64,000 nucleotides of DNA from Alicycliphilus sp. UBA6560 (GTDB taxonomy: Bacteria; Pseudomonadota; Gammaproteobacteria; Burkholderiales; Burkholderiaceae_C). Below, piece after piece: positions 9,175 through 20,415 of the stretch. Both the position numbers and the translations under genes were made by a program. Below the pieces are notes generated by a model that worked only from the letters and a program-made list of their open reading frames with translations, did no database searches and had not been told where the DNA came from. The DNA lies in the NCBI GenBank assembly GCA_002434305.1, contig DJJU01000012.1, forward strand, positions 124,001 through 188,000, read 5' to 3'. Within the stretch, counting starts at the first letter, position 1; each line of letters begins with the position of its first letter.

Positions 9175-9196
9175 CGATTGAGGAGGAGGACACACC

Positions 9197-10125
9197 ATGT
9201 CCGATCTCTTGCCCCAGCTGATACAGCAGCTGTTCAACGGTCTGTCCCTGGGCGCCATCTACGCCCTGATCGCCATCGGCTATACCATGGTCTACGGCAT
9301 CATCGGGATGATCAACTTCGCCCACGGCGAGATCTACATGATCGGCGCCTACATCGGCCTGGTGACGCTGTCGGCCATCGGCATGCAGAGCGGCCTGCCG
9401 GTGTGGGCCATCATCTCCATCATGCTCATCGTGTCGGTGGTCATCACCGGCGTCTACGGCCTTGTCGTGGAGCAGGTGGCCTACAAGCCGCTGCGCGGCA
9501 GCCCGCGCCTGGTGGCACTGATCTCGGCCATCGGCATGTCCATCTTCCTGCAGAACTGGGTGGCCCTGGGCCAGGGAGCGCGCGACATGGCCGTGCCCTC
9601 GCTCATCCCCGGCGCGCTGCGCTTCGGCGGCGAGAACGGCGGCTTCGAGATCTTCGTGCCCTACTCGCGCATCCTCATCATCGTGGTGGCCGTGGCGCTG
9701 ATGGCGCTGCTGACGGTGTACATCAAGCACTCGCGCATGGGCCGCGCCTCGCGCGCCTGCTCGCAAGACATGCACATGGCCAACCTGCTGGGCATCGACA
9801 CCAACCGCGTCATCTCCTTCACCTTCATCCTGGGCGCCGTGCTGGCGGCCGTGGGCGGCGTGCTGATCGCCTTGGCGGTGGGCAAGCTCAACCCCTTCAT
9901 CGGCTTCATTGCCGGCATCAAGGCCTTCACGGCCGCAGTGCTGGGCGGCATCGGCTCCATCCCCGGCGCCATGCTGGGCGGGGTGATTCTGGGCGTGGCC
10001 GAGACCTTCGCCGCGGCCTACATCTCGTCCGAGTACAAGGACATCGTGGCCTTCGGCCTGCTGGTGCTGATCCTGCTGTTCCGCCCCACGGGCCTGCTGG
10101 GCAAGCCTGAAGTGGAGAAGGTGTG

Positions 10126-10126
<1 letters not shown>
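9197..10126 (+). CDS. livH: Branched-chain amino-acid ABC transporter permease LivH
   Basis: 309 residues with about eight transmembrane helices. It starts at ATG 9197 behind an unusually good ribosome binding site GAGGAGGA (9181-9188). The N-terminal signature GLSLGAIYALIAIGYTMVYGIIGMINFAHGE is split by no gap and is diagnostic of LivH; a PLRGSPRLVALISAIG segment follows. The C-terminal half carries the cytoplasmic coupling loop and the GGIGSIPGAMLGG motif. It forms the heteromeric pore with LivM. Its stop overlaps the LivM start (TGATG). Confidence 0.95.
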
Positions 10127-12925
<2,799 letters not shown>

Positions 12926-12949
12926 TCCGCCACCCCATCCACGCGCAGA

Positions 12950-12975
12950 AGCGGCCCTCGGGCCGCTTTTCTTTT
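12950..12975 (+). terminator. Intrinsic terminator of the liv operon
   Basis: Stem AGCGGCC/GGCCGCT with tetraloop CTCG (12950-12967), then TTTTCTTTT. It begins 25 bp after the livF stop and is directly joined to the dispersed repeat element at 12974. Confidence 0.8.
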
Positions 12976-13022
12976 GATAGCTGCTAGCGCTTACTGGCAA
13001 AGGGCTGGAGGCATTTTTGAAG
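12974..13022. repeat. Dispersed element, copy b
   Basis: Minus-orientation copy immediately after the liv terminator: TTGATAGCTGCT, arm AGCGCTTA, spacer CTGGC, arm AAAGGGCT, then GGAGGCATTTTTGAAG. The arms are partly decayed. The element is fused to the terminator T-run. Confidence 0.8.
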
Positions 13023-13166
13023 CTTATTTTTAGTCAGCTGGCAAAGCGCGGTTGACAGCCCGCAGCGCGGGCACACCTGCGCGGCGCTTTGAGGCCCGGC
13101 CCCTCCCACGAGCGTCGGCCTGCGATTAGCATCCAGGGATCGAATGTCCTGAGGAAGGCTTCCGCC

Positions 13167-15380
13167 ATGTCCACAGAACCCTCTAGCGACGAGCAGGCCA
13201 CACTAGGGCCACGGAGCGGCGCAGCAGGCAAGCCGCCTCCACTGGAGCGCAGCCGGTTCGGCGGCACGCAAGCCCGCCAGGAGCGCCCGGACGATGACAT
13301 CCCCGTGTCGCGCGGCGACCTCAGCAAGGGGCCGCAGGAGGTGCTGGAGGACCGCACCGCCCGCATCAACTGGCGCGTGCTGCTGTTCTCCTCGGCGGTG
13401 ATCGTGGCCTTCTCGGTCTGGGCCAGCCTGTTGCCCGAGGACGCGCGCACGAAGATGAAGCTGGCGGTCGACTGGATTGCCACCAACCTGGGCTGGTACT
13501 ACGTGCTGACCATGGCCCTGGCGACGGGCTTTGTGCTATGGGTGGCGTTCTCCAAGGAGGGCGACGTGCGGCTCGGCCCCGACCACTCGCGGCCGCAGTA
13601 CAAGCTGGTGACCTGGGTGGCGATGCTGTTTGCGGCGGGCGTGGGCATCGACATGCTGTTCTATTCGGTCACCGGTCCCGTGGTGCAGTACCTGCATCCG
13701 CCCGCAGGCGTCGGCGGCTCCGCCGAGGCACTGCAGGATGCGGTGGTCTGGACGATGTTCCATTACGGCATCGCCGGCTGGTCCATGTATGCGCTGCTGG
13801 GCATGGCCATGGGCTACTTCGCATACCGCTGGGGCATGCCCCTGTCCATCCGCGCGGCGCTGTATCCGCTGCTGGGCAAGCGGGTGCGCGGCCCCCTGGG
13901 CGATGGCATCAGCGCCATCGCCCTGGTCGGCACGGTGTTTGGCGTGGCCACGTCGATGGGCATCGGCGTGGTGCTGCTCAGCGTCGGCTTTTCCCTGATC
14001 TTCGGCCTGCAGCAGGGCCTGGCGCTGCAGATCGCGCTGGTCGTCGGCGCCGTGGTCCTCACCATCGCGGCCACCACCTCGGGCGTGGACCGCGGCATCC
14101 GTTGGATCTCCGAGCTCAACCTCTGGAGCGCGGCGGCGATGATGGTCTACATCCTTGTCACCGGGCAAACGGCATTCCTGCTGAACGCCCTGGTCGAGAA
14201 CATCGGCCGCTTCTTCGTGACGCTACCGGCCCGCACCCTGCAGACTTTCGTTTATGAGCCGGCCGGTGCCGAGTGGATGGGCGGATGGACACTGTTCTTC
14301 TGGGCCTTCTGGCTGGCCTGGGGGCCGTTCGTCGGTGTCTTCCTGGCGCGCATCTCGCGCGGGCGCACGCTGCGCGAGTTCGTCATCGCGGCCATCACGG
14401 CGCCCGTGCTGTGCGACTTCATCATCGTCTCGCTGTTCGGCAACTCGGCCCTGTTCCACGTGCTGCAGGGCAATACGGCCTTTGCCGAACTGGCCATTCA
14501 GAGCCCAGAGCGCGGTTGGTATGCACTGCTGGAGATGTTCCCGGGTGCGATGTTCCTGATCGGCTTGTCCACGCTGTCCGGCCTGCTGTTCTACCTGACC
14601 AGCGCCAACTCGGGTGCCATGGTGATGTCCAACTTCTCGGCGGCCATTCCTGATCCCTCGCAGGATGGGCCGAAGTGGCTGCGCATCTTCTGGGCCGTGC
14701 TCACCGCCGTGCTCACGGTGGCCATGCTGCTGGCGGGCGGCGTCGCGACCATGGAATACGCTACGCTGATCTTCGCCCTGCCGGTCACCGTCGTCGCCTA
14801 CCTGGTGATGGCCTCCTTCTACAAGGTGCTGCGCATGGAGCGGGCCGAGCGCGAGGGCCAGGTACTGCACCGGCGCACCATGGCTTCGACGGGCGGCCAT
14901 GTGCCCGAGCGATCGTGGAAGCAGCGCCTGGAGCAGGTGCTGACCTTCCCCTCGCAGCGCCAGGTCGTGCAGTTTCTCGACCGCACGGTCTACCCCGCGC
15001 TTGACGACGTCGCCACCGAGTTCAGGAAGCAGGGCTACGACGTCGAACGCACGACCGTGGCCGGCGCGGGTGGCGTCATGGAACCGGTGCTGCGCGTTTC
15101 CATGGAGAGCGCTCGCGCCTTCCTCTACCACGTGGCACTGGTGGAGACGCCGGTGCCCATGTTCAGCGGCCGCATGGCGCGCGAGACCGACGTCTACTAC
15201 CGGCTGGAAGTGTTCACGCAGACTGGCTCCGGCGGCTATGACCTGATGGGCCTGACCAGGCAGCAGGTGATCGATGACGTGCTCGAGCGCTACGAGGCCC
15301 ACCTGGCATTCCTCACCGTGTCGTCGGAGAGCAATACCGCTTCGGTGCTCACCCCGCCTGTGCCGCGCGCAGGCAAATAA
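13167..15380 (+). CDS. betT: BCCT-family choline/betaine transporter, BetT-like
   Basis: 737 residues. Start ATG 13167 (MSTEPSSDEQ) has GAGGAAGG at 13151-13158 as ribosome binding site. A hydrophilic N-terminal tail of about 65 residues precedes twelve predicted transmembrane helices. Family marks include the glycine-rich AAGVGIDMLFYSVTGPV segment, which matches E. coli BetT more than glycine-betaine carriers, and the tryptophan-rich FFWAFWLAWGPFVGVFLARISRGR. A C-terminal cytosolic domain of about 150 residues follows, as in osmoregulated BetT. It should import choline with protons as a precursor of glycine betaine. No betA, betB or betI is nearby, so the fate of the substrate is not shown by context. 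Confidence 0.88.
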   Translation: MSTEPSSDEQATLGPRSGAAGKPPPLERSRFGGTQARQERPDDDIPVSRGDLSKGPQEVLEDRTARINWRVLLFSSAVIVAFSVWASLLPEDARTKMKLAVDWIATNLGWYYVLTMALATGFVLWVAFSKEGDVRLGPDHSRPQYKLVTWVAMLFAAGVGIDMLFYSVTGPVVQYLHPPAGVGGSAEALQDAVVWTMFHYGIAGWSMYALLGMAMGYFAYRWGMPLSIRAALYPLLGKRVRGPLGDGISAIALVGTVFGVATSMGIGVVLLSVGFSLIFGLQQGLALQIALVVGAVVLTIAATTSGVDRGIRWISELNLWSAAAMMVYILVTGQTAFLLNALVENIGRFFVTLPARTLQTFVYEPAGAEWMGGWTLFFWAFWLAWGPFVGVFLARISRGRTLREFVIAAITAPVLCDFIIVSLFGNSALFHVLQGNTAFAELAIQSPERGWYALLEMFPGAMFLIGLSTLSGLLFYLTSANSGAMVMSNFSAAIPDPSQDGPKWLRIFWAVLTAVLTVAMLLAGGVATMEYATLIFALPVTVVAYLVMASFYKVLRMERAEREGQVLHRRTMASTGGHVPERSWKQRLEQVLTFPSQRQVVQFLDRTVYPALDDVATEFRKQGYDVERTTVAGAGGVMEPVLRVSMESARAFLYHVALVETPVPMFSGRMARETDVYYRLEVFTQTGSGGYDLMGLTRQQVIDDVLERYEAHLAFLTVSSESNTASVLTPPVPRAGK

Positions 15381-15566
15381 CTGCGGCCGGACCGACGCAG
15401 CAGATCCGGCGCATGCGTATACACCGGCTGCCTCCATCCGGACCAGACTCTGTCAACGCTGCCCCACAAGGTGCAAGGGCGCCGGCCGAACCCGGGGCGC
15501 CAGACCAGTCCGAGGGCCTGTTCATAATCTTCTCCTCCTGCCCGTTCAGTGAACCGGAGTCACCTC

Positions 15567-16433
15567 ATGGATACCTCTGACACACGCATGCCCGCCCTGT
15601 TCATAGGCCACGGCAGCCCCATGAACGCGCTGGAAGTCAACGACTACACCCAGGCGTGGCGCCTCATGGGACGCCAGCTGCCGCGCCCGCGCGCGCTGCT
15701 GGTGGTGTCGGCGCACTGGTATTTCGGGGCGACGGCCGTCACCGCCATGGCCCGGCCGCGCACCATCCACGACTTCTACGGCTTTCCCCAGCAGTTGTTC
15801 GACTTCGACTACCCCGCGCCCGGCGCGCCCGATGTCGCGCAGGAGATCGTCCAAGTCGCCAAGCCGCACTGGGTCGGGCTGGACCGCGATCAGTGGGGCC
15901 TGGACCACGGCACCTGGTCGGTATTGGCCCACCTGTTTCCTGATGCCGATGTGCCGGTGCTTCAGTTGTCGATCAACGCGCTGAAGCCGCTGGACTACCA
16001 TCTTGAGCTGGCCGCGAAGCTTGCGCCGCTGCGCGAGCGCGGGGTCATGGTGGTGGCCAGCGGCAACGTCGTCCACAACCTCAAGGAGGTGCGGTGGAAG
16101 GAGCCGTACGCCGCCTTCGACTGGGCCGAGCGTTTCGACGACGCAGTGGTCGATCAGCTCGCCCGCTCTCCCGGCGACCTGCTCCGCGTGACGGAGCACC
16201 CCGACTATGACCTGGCCGTGCCAACCCCCGACCATTTCATCCCACTGCTCTACCTGGCGGGCTTGGCCGCGGCGCAGGAGCAATCCCCGTCGGTGCTGCT
16301 GCGGGGATACTCCATGGGGTCGCTATCCATGACCTGCTACGGGCTGGGCACCGCCGGCTTGGAGCTGCTCGCGCCGCAGCGCCATGCGGCCGGCCTGCCA
16401 CCCCACGTACCGCCCGAGCAAACCAACATCTGA
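15567..16433 (+). CDS. ygiD: Extradiol ring-cleavage dioxygenase, 4,5-DOPA dioxygenase (YgiD) type
   Basis: 288 residues from ATG 15567; GGAG at 15556-15559 gives good spacing, whereas a GTG at 15549 lacks one. This is a LigB-superfamily class III dioxygenase. Metal-ligand histidines are visible in FIGHGSPMNA (near 15), SAHWYF (near 50) and VVHNLKEV (near 170). The family uses Fe or Zn to open catechol rings; YgiD acts on L-DOPA, but the natural substrate here is unknown. The gene stands alone, converging on nagZ with a gap of only 15 bp. Confidence 0.85.
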   Translation: MDTSDTRMPALFIGHGSPMNALEVNDYTQAWRLMGRQLPRPRALLVVSAHWYFGATAVTAMARPRTIHDFYGFPQQLFDFDYPAPGAPDVAQEIVQVAKPHWVGLDRDQWGLDHGTWSVLAHLFPDADVPVLQLSINALKPLDYHLELAAKLAPLRERGVMVVASGNVVHNLKEVRWKEPYAAFDWAERFDDAVVDQLARSPGDLLRVTEHPDYDLAVPTPDHFIPLLYLAGLAAAQEQSPSVLLRGYSMGSLSMTCYGLGTAGLELLAPQRHAAGLPPHVPPEQTNI

Positions 16434-16448
16434 CGGCTCTGCCCACAC

Positions 16449-17540
16449 TCAGGGCAGCAAGTCCAGCGCGTGCATGTACGCCGGCTGCACCATCAGCTCG
16501 TCCCACGGCTGCGGCAGCGTCTCGGGCAGCAGGGCAACACGGCGGGCCTCGCTCGCCTGGCTGGGCTGCCAGCGGCCGGCTGCGCCTGCGGCGGCCAGGC
16601 CGTCGATCAGCTCGTCCACCGCCCTGCCTTCGCCCAGGCTCTGGTTGCACAGCAGCACCAGGTCGCAGCCGGCCTGCAGCGCGGCCACGGCGGCGTCGGT
16701 GTAGCCGACCAGTTGCCCGTCCAGGCGGCGCGCGCCTTCCATGCTCAGGTCGTCGCTGAAGATGGCGCCATCAAAGCGCAGGCGCGTGCGCAGGATGTCC
16801 TGCAGCCACTTGCTTGAAAAGCCGGCCGGGCGGCTGTCCACCTTGGGATAGATGACATGCGCCGGCATGACGCTGGTCAACACGCTGGACAGCCAGGCAT
16901 AGGGCGCGGCGTCGTCCTTCAGGATGGCAGCCAGGCTGCGCCGGTCCACCGGCACCTCGGTGTGCGAATCGGCCGCCACGTGGCCGTGGCCAGGAAAGTG
17001 CTTGCCACAGTTGGCCATGCCGGCCTGCAGCAGGCCGTGCATGAGGGCGCGCGACAGCATGGCCACGACGCGCGGGTCGCCGTGGAAGGCGCGGTCGCCG
17101 ATGACCGTGCTGGGCCCCCAATCGAGGTCCAGCACGGGAGCGAAGGAAAAATCCACACCGCAGGCGCGCAGCTCGCTGGCCAGCACGTAGCCGGCGGCCG
17201 TGGCCGCGTCCATGGCGCGCAGGGCGCCGCTGCCTTCGCGCTGTTTGCTGCCCTGGCCGTCGTCCATCCACAGCTCGCCCAGGGCACGCATGGGCGGCAG
17301 ATGGGTGAAGCCGTCGGTACGAAAGCGCTGCACGCGTCCGCCTTCATGGTCCACGCAGATCAGCAGGTCATCACGCACGGCCTTGATGGCGGCCGTCAGC
17401 TCCAGCAGCTGCAGCCGGTGCTGCCAGTTGCGCGCGAACAGGATGACGCCGCCCACCAGCGGGTGCGCCAGGCGCCGGCGGTCGTCGGCGCTCAGGGTGG
17501 TGCCGGCCACGTCGATGATCAGGGGGGAGTGTTGCGTCAT
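16449..17540 (-). CDS. nagZ: Beta-N-acetylhexosaminidase (peptidoglycan recycling)
   Basis: 363 residues from ATG 17540 (MTQHSPLIID). A glycoside hydrolase family 3 TIM barrel, without the second GH3 domain, as in NagZ. Marks are GGVILFARN, CVDHEGGRVQRF, the KHFPGHG catalytic loop with its essential His, and the nucleophile Asp in FSDDLSMEGA. It removes GlcNAc from anhydromuropeptides in the cytoplasm. It ends the lepA-to-nagZ block, but is separated from acpS by the opposite-strand csbD-like gene and therefore probably has its own promoter. Confidence 0.94.
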   Translation of the reverse strand: MTQHSPLIIDVAGTTLSADDRRRLAHPLVGGVILFARNWQHRLQLLELTAAIKAVRDDLLICVDHEGGRVQRFRTDGFTHLPPMRALGELWMDDGQGSKQREGSGALRAMDAATAAGYVLASELRACGVDFSFAPVLDLDWGPSTVIGDRAFHGDPRVVAMLSRALMHGLLQAGMANCGKHFPGHGHVAADSHTEVPVDRRSLAAILKDDAAPYAWLSSVLTSVMPAHVIYPKVDSRPAGFSSKWLQDILRTRLRFDGAIFSDDLSMEGARRLDGQLVGYTDAAVAALQAGCDLVLLCNQSLGEGRAVDELIDGLAAAGAAGRWQPSQASEARRVALLPETLPQPWDELMVQPAYMHALDLLP

Positions 17541-17550
17541 GGTCTTTGCT

Positions 17551-17595
17551 CTTGAATGGATCGCCGGCAGCGCTTGCTGGGCAAGGGCGGAATGG
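17551..17595. repeat. Dispersed element, degenerate copy c
   Basis: Just upstream of the nagZ start: arm AGCGCTTG (17569-17576), spacer CTGGG, arm CAAGGGCG with two mismatches to the consensus, and a poorly conserved TTGAATGGATCGCC in place of the AGCTAT flank. Included because the core and spacing match; weaker than the other copies. Confidence 0.5.
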
Positions 17596-17704
17596 GCCCG
17601 TGACGGCAAGCCCTGGGTGAGCGTCTGCGCTCTTCAGCCACGGACTGTAGGCTGCTGCCGACCTAAGAATGTAATTTTGACTGCTTCAGAGGCGCCCGGG
17701 CCGA

Positions 17705-17717
17705 CTCTAAGTTAGAG
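17705..17717. promoter_or_regulatory. 13-bp palindrome upstream of the csbD-like gene
   Basis: CTCTAAGTTAGAG is a perfect inverted repeat around a central G, 55 bp before the csbD-like start codon and in the divergent nagZ/csbD-like promoter region. It could be a regulator binding site; no known regulator is matched with confidence. Confidence 0.35.
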
Positions 17718-17771
17718 CTGTCGCACGGGCTCTGGGCCTGTGTACATCGTCATCACTTCAAAGGACCGCAT

Positions 17772-17951
17772 ATGAACACCGATCAGATCAAGGGCGCCGC
17801 CAAGGAAGTTGCCGGCAAGGTACAGCAAAAGACCGGCGAGGTCTTCAACAGTCCCGAACAGCAGGTCAAGGGCGTTGCCAAGCAGGTCGAGGGTGGCGCA
17901 CAGAAGTCTTACGGCAATGCCAAGGAAGACATCAAGGACGCCACGAAGTAA
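17772..17951 (+). CDS. CsbD-family small stress protein
   Basis: 59 residues, MNTDQIKGAAKEVAGKV at the start and ending KEDIKDATK. The sequence is rich in Lys, Gly, Ala and Gln, has no hydrophobic segment and contains two related halves beginning IKGAAKEVAGKVQ and VKGVAKQVEGGAQ, the hallmark of CsbD-like proteins (general stress induced in Bacillus; E. coli YjbJ). The molecular role of the family is not established. It lies alone on the plus strand between acpS and nagZ, with its own terminator, interrupting an otherwise minus-strand housekeeping block. Confidence 0.9.
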   Translation: MNTDQIKGAAKEVAGKVQQKTGEVFNSPEQQVKGVAKQVEGGAQKSYGNAKEDIKDATK

Positions 17952-17965
17952 GTCCCGGCCAGCCC

Positions 17966-18001
17966 AAAGGCCCCGTTGCGAAGAGCCGCAGCGGGGCCTT
18001 T
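17966..18001. terminator. Bidirectional terminator between csbD-like gene and acpS
   Basis: A 15-bp stem, 17966-17980 against 17987-18001, with a single G-T pair and a six-base loop. It starts with AAA and ends with TTT, so it can act on both strands for the two converging genes. Confidence 0.75.
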
Positions 18002-18046
18002 GCCGTTATACGGCCGAGCTGGGCTGCCTTCACCTGTACAGGCTGC

Positions 18047-18439
18047 TCAGCCCCGCTCGACCACGACGAAGCTGGCGGCATAGTCGCTCTCGTCCGTCAC
18101 GCTCAGGTAGGCGCGCAGGCCGCGCGCGTCGAACCATTCCTTGAGCGCGCCGTGCAGCACCAGCGTGGGCTGGCCGCTGGGCAGGTTGGCAACCTCGCAG
18201 GCGCGCCAGGTCATGGGCATGCGCATGCCCATGCCGATGGCCTTGCTGAAGGCCTCCTTGGCGGAAAAGCGCGTGGCTAGAAAGCGCGCGCCGCGCTCGG
18301 GCCAGCGGGCGCTGCGGGCGCGCCAGGTGGCCAGTTCGCCGTCGGCCAGCACACGCTGGGCGAAGCGCTCACCGTGCCGCTCCAGGCTACCTTCGATGCG
18401 CCGCACGTCGCAGATGTCCGTTCCGATGCCGTAGATCAT
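18047..18439 (-). CDS. acpS: Holo-[acyl-carrier-protein] synthase
   Basis: 130 residues from ATG 18439 (MIYGIGTDIC); the longer frame upstream runs through the dispersed element. AcpS moves 4'-phosphopantetheine from CoA to the serine of ACP. Mg-binding Asp is in GIGTDICDVRRIE (Asp8) and the second motif is RFSAKEAFSKAIG, both typical. The substrate AcpP is encoded at 30582. It follows pdxJ on the minus strand with a 57-bp gap filled by repeat copy d, a conserved pdxJ-acpS order in proteobacteria. Confidence 0.95.
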   Translation of the reverse strand: MIYGIGTDICDVRRIEGSLERHGERFAQRVLADGELATWRARSARWPERGARFLATRFSAKEAFSKAIGMGMRMPMTWRACEVANLPSGQPTLVLHGALKEWFDARGLRAYLSVTDESDYAASFVVVERG

Positions 18440-18448
18440 GATTGCATG

Positions 18449-18498
18449 CCAAATCAGCCTCCAGCGCTTGTCACACAAGCGCTGGTAGCTATCAAATC
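18449..18498. repeat. Dispersed element, copy d (intact core)
   Basis: Between pdxJ and acpS. The core AGCGCTTGT-CAC-ACAAGCGCT (18463-18483) is a perfect 9-bp inverted repeat. Flanks are AAATCAGCCTCC and GGTAGCTATCAAAT. The pdxJ stop codon (18497-18499) sits at the edge of the AGCTAT side. Confidence 0.9.
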
Positions 18499-19270
18499 AG
18501 GAGTTCCAGCGCGAGATGCCTTCGTCGATGCACTGCTGGTAGGCGCGCACGGCGGCGGCGTAGCCCAGCTCCAGCGCATCGGACATGAAGGCGTGGCCGA
18601 TGGACACCTCCAGCAGCCCCGGCACGCTCGCGACGAAGGCCGTGAGGTTGTCCCGGTTCAGGTCGTGCCCCGCATTCACACCCAGGCCGGCGTCCAGCGC
18701 CGCCTGGGCGGCGGCGGCGTAGCGCGCCAGTTGCTCTTCCTGCTGTGGCGTGCCCCAGGCGGCGGCATAGGGCTCGGTGTACAGCTCGACGCGGTCGGCG
18801 CCCACGGCGCGGGCCGCCGGCATCTGCTCGGGCACCGGGTCCATGAACAGGCTGACGCGCACGCCCAGGGCCTTGCATTCGGCAATCAGGGGCGCCAGGC
18901 GTTCGGCGTCCTGCGGAAAGCTCCAGCCGTGGTCGCTGGTGAACTGGTCCTCGCCGTCGGGCACGAAGGTGGCCTGGCTCGGGCGCACGGCACGGATGAA
19001 CTCCATCAGGTTCTGCGTCGGGTTGCCCTCGATGTTGTATTCGCGCTCGGGCCAATCCTTGGCCAGCAGCTCGGCCAGCTCATGCACGTCGTGTGCGCGT
19101 ATGTGGCGTCCGTCGGGGCGCGGGTGCACGGTGATGCCCTGAGCGCCGGCCTCCAGGCACAGCCGGGCGGCGCGCGCCACGCCGGGGATGCCCAGGTGAC
19201 GCGTGTTGCGCACCAGCGCAACCTTGTTGACGTTGACGGACAGGGCGGTGCGCGGGTGGGCGGGTGTCAT
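18497..19270 (-). CDS. pdxJ: Pyridoxine 5'-phosphate synthase
   Basis: 257 residues from ATG 19270 (MTPAHPRTAL). A TIM barrel that condenses 3-amino-1-hydroxyacetone phosphate with deoxyxylulose 5-phosphate, the last ring-closing step of vitamin B6 synthesis. Recognised by SVNVNKVALVRNTR, TVHPRPDGRHI with catalytic His/Arg residues, YNIEGNP and the C-terminal SIGHAFMSDAL. Lies between recO and acpS in the conserved order; its last codons reach the edge of repeat copy d. Confidence 0.95.
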   Translation of the reverse strand: MTPAHPRTALSVNVNKVALVRNTRHLGIPGVARAARLCLEAGAQGITVHPRPDGRHIRAHDVHELAELLAKDWPEREYNIEGNPTQNLMEFIRAVRPSQATFVPDGEDQFTSDHGWSFPQDAERLAPLIAECKALGVRVSLFMDPVPEQMPAARAVGADRVELYTEPYAAAWGTPQQEEQLARYAAAAQAALDAGLGVNAGHDLNRDNLTAFVASVPGLLEVSIGHAFMSDALELGYAAAVRAYQQCIDEGISRWNS

Positions 19271-19414
19271 GGGAAGGGTGCCAGGGTCATCGCAGCGAAG
19301 CCGGCCAATATAGCAATCAATCAAGCCTGCGCCGGGCGCGGCGCTTGCAGCCGGTCAGCAATTCGCGCCGGAACCGGGCGGACGGGGGGCAACGGACGGC
19401 CAGGCCCGGAGCTT

Positions 19415-20179
19415 TCACAGGACCTGCAGGTCCATCATCAGCTGGCGCGTGCGCAGCAGCGGGCTGCCGCAGTGGTATTGCAGCAGGGCGCGCAGCTGGG
19501 GTTTCAGCTCCGCCGCGACGGGCGCCACGGCGCGCAGCAGCGTGGTGTAGGCGGTGCCGGGCTCCAGCGCGTGCTGCAGCGCCCCCCACTGCGCACCGTG
19601 CAGGGCCGCGCGGTCGCCGGAGGTGGCGGCGCGCAGGCCGCCTTCGGCCACCAGGGTGTAGGGCGCGTCGGGCGCCAAGGGGCCGAGGGTGGCCGTCTCC
19701 GCGTCCAGCGCGGGCAGCAGGCCGAGCTCGCGCAGCAGCAGCAGCTCGAAGGCGCGCAGCACGGGCTCCAGCGCATCGCCGTGCTCGCCGCTGCCCAGCA
19801 CACGCACCACGCCGGCATACACATCGAACAGCGCGGCGTAGGGGTCTTCGCGCGCCAGCAAGCGCAGCAGCAACTCGTTCAGGTACAGGCCCGACAGCAG
19901 CGCATCGCCCGTGGGCATGACGTGGCCGCCAGCCCATTCGGCGCCGCGCAGGGGATGGATCTCACCCTGGCCGCCGCCCGTCACCGAATACGCCACGCGC
20001 AGCGGCTGCAGCGGCAGCAGCACGGGGCGAAAGTTGGAGGTGGGCTTTTTCGCCCCCTTGGCCACCAGCACCACGCGGCCGTGATGGCGGGTGAAGGCCT
20101 CCAGGATCAGGCTGGACTCGCTCCAGTCATAGCTGTGCAGGACGTAGGCGGGCTCGTCGGCGATGCGGCGGGTGGCCAT
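19415..20179 (-). CDS. recO: DNA repair protein RecO
   Basis: 254 residues from ATG 20179 (MATRRIADEP). The N-terminal OB fold (about 1-85) has YVLHSYDWSESSLILEAFTRHHGRV in broken form typical of RecO (the YxEsSLil.vfT.ehG pattern). A helical C-terminal domain follows with LNELLLRLLAREDPYAALFDVY near 110. RecO helps RecR load RecA on SSB-coated DNA in the RecFOR pathway. The zinc-finger cysteines found in some family members are not evident. Separated from era by 236 bp holding two kinds of repeat. Confidence 0.9.
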   Translation of the reverse strand: MATRRIADEPAYVLHSYDWSESSLILEAFTRHHGRVVLVAKGAKKPTSNFRPVLLPLQPLRVAYSVTGGGQGEIHPLRGAEWAGGHVMPTGDALLSGLYLNELLLRLLAREDPYAALFDVYAGVVRVLGSGEHGDALEPVLRAFELLLLRELGLLPALDAETATLGPLAPDAPYTLVAEGGLRAATSGDRAALHGAQWGALQHALEPGTAYTTLLRAVAPVAAELKPQLRALLQYHCGSPLLRTRQLMMDLQVL

Positions 20180-20185
20180 CGCACT

Positions 20186-20246
20186 ATTGTTTTAATAGCT
20201 GCCAGCGCTTGGCTAGCAAGCGCTTGAGGCCGATTCGACCAAAAAA
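20186..20246. repeat. Dispersed element, copy e
   Basis: Immediately upstream of the recO start, minus orientation: TTAATAGCTGCC, arm AGCGCTTG, spacer GCTAG, arm CAAGCGCT (core 20204-20224), then TGAGGCCGATTCG. Both arms are intact. Confidence 0.9.
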
Positions 20247-20307
20247 GATTCTGCTCTGCCGCTGCCATCGCGGCGCACGCCCGGCACCTGACCGCGCCAG
20301 GCCAGCA

Positions 20308-20385
20308 GACGCCGTGGATCTGGCTTCGCCAGTCCACCGGCGTCGTCCCCCTTCCCGCAGCGCGCAGCGCAGCGAGAGAAGGGGG
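20308..20385. repeat. Double-hairpin sequence between era and recO
   Basis: Hairpin 1 (20308-20344) pairs GACGCCGTGGATCTGG with CCAGTCCACCGGCGTC around a CTTCG loop, with few mismatches. Hairpin 2 (20347-20385) pairs CCCCCTTC with GAAGGGGG. Together with the neighbouring GC-rich sequence this looks like a second, longer intergenic repeat type, unrelated to the AGCGCTTG element. Only one copy is seen in the window, so dispersal is inferred, not shown. Confidence 0.55.
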
Positions 20386-20415
20386 AAGCAGCGCAGCCGA
20401 GCAGGGGGTTGATCC

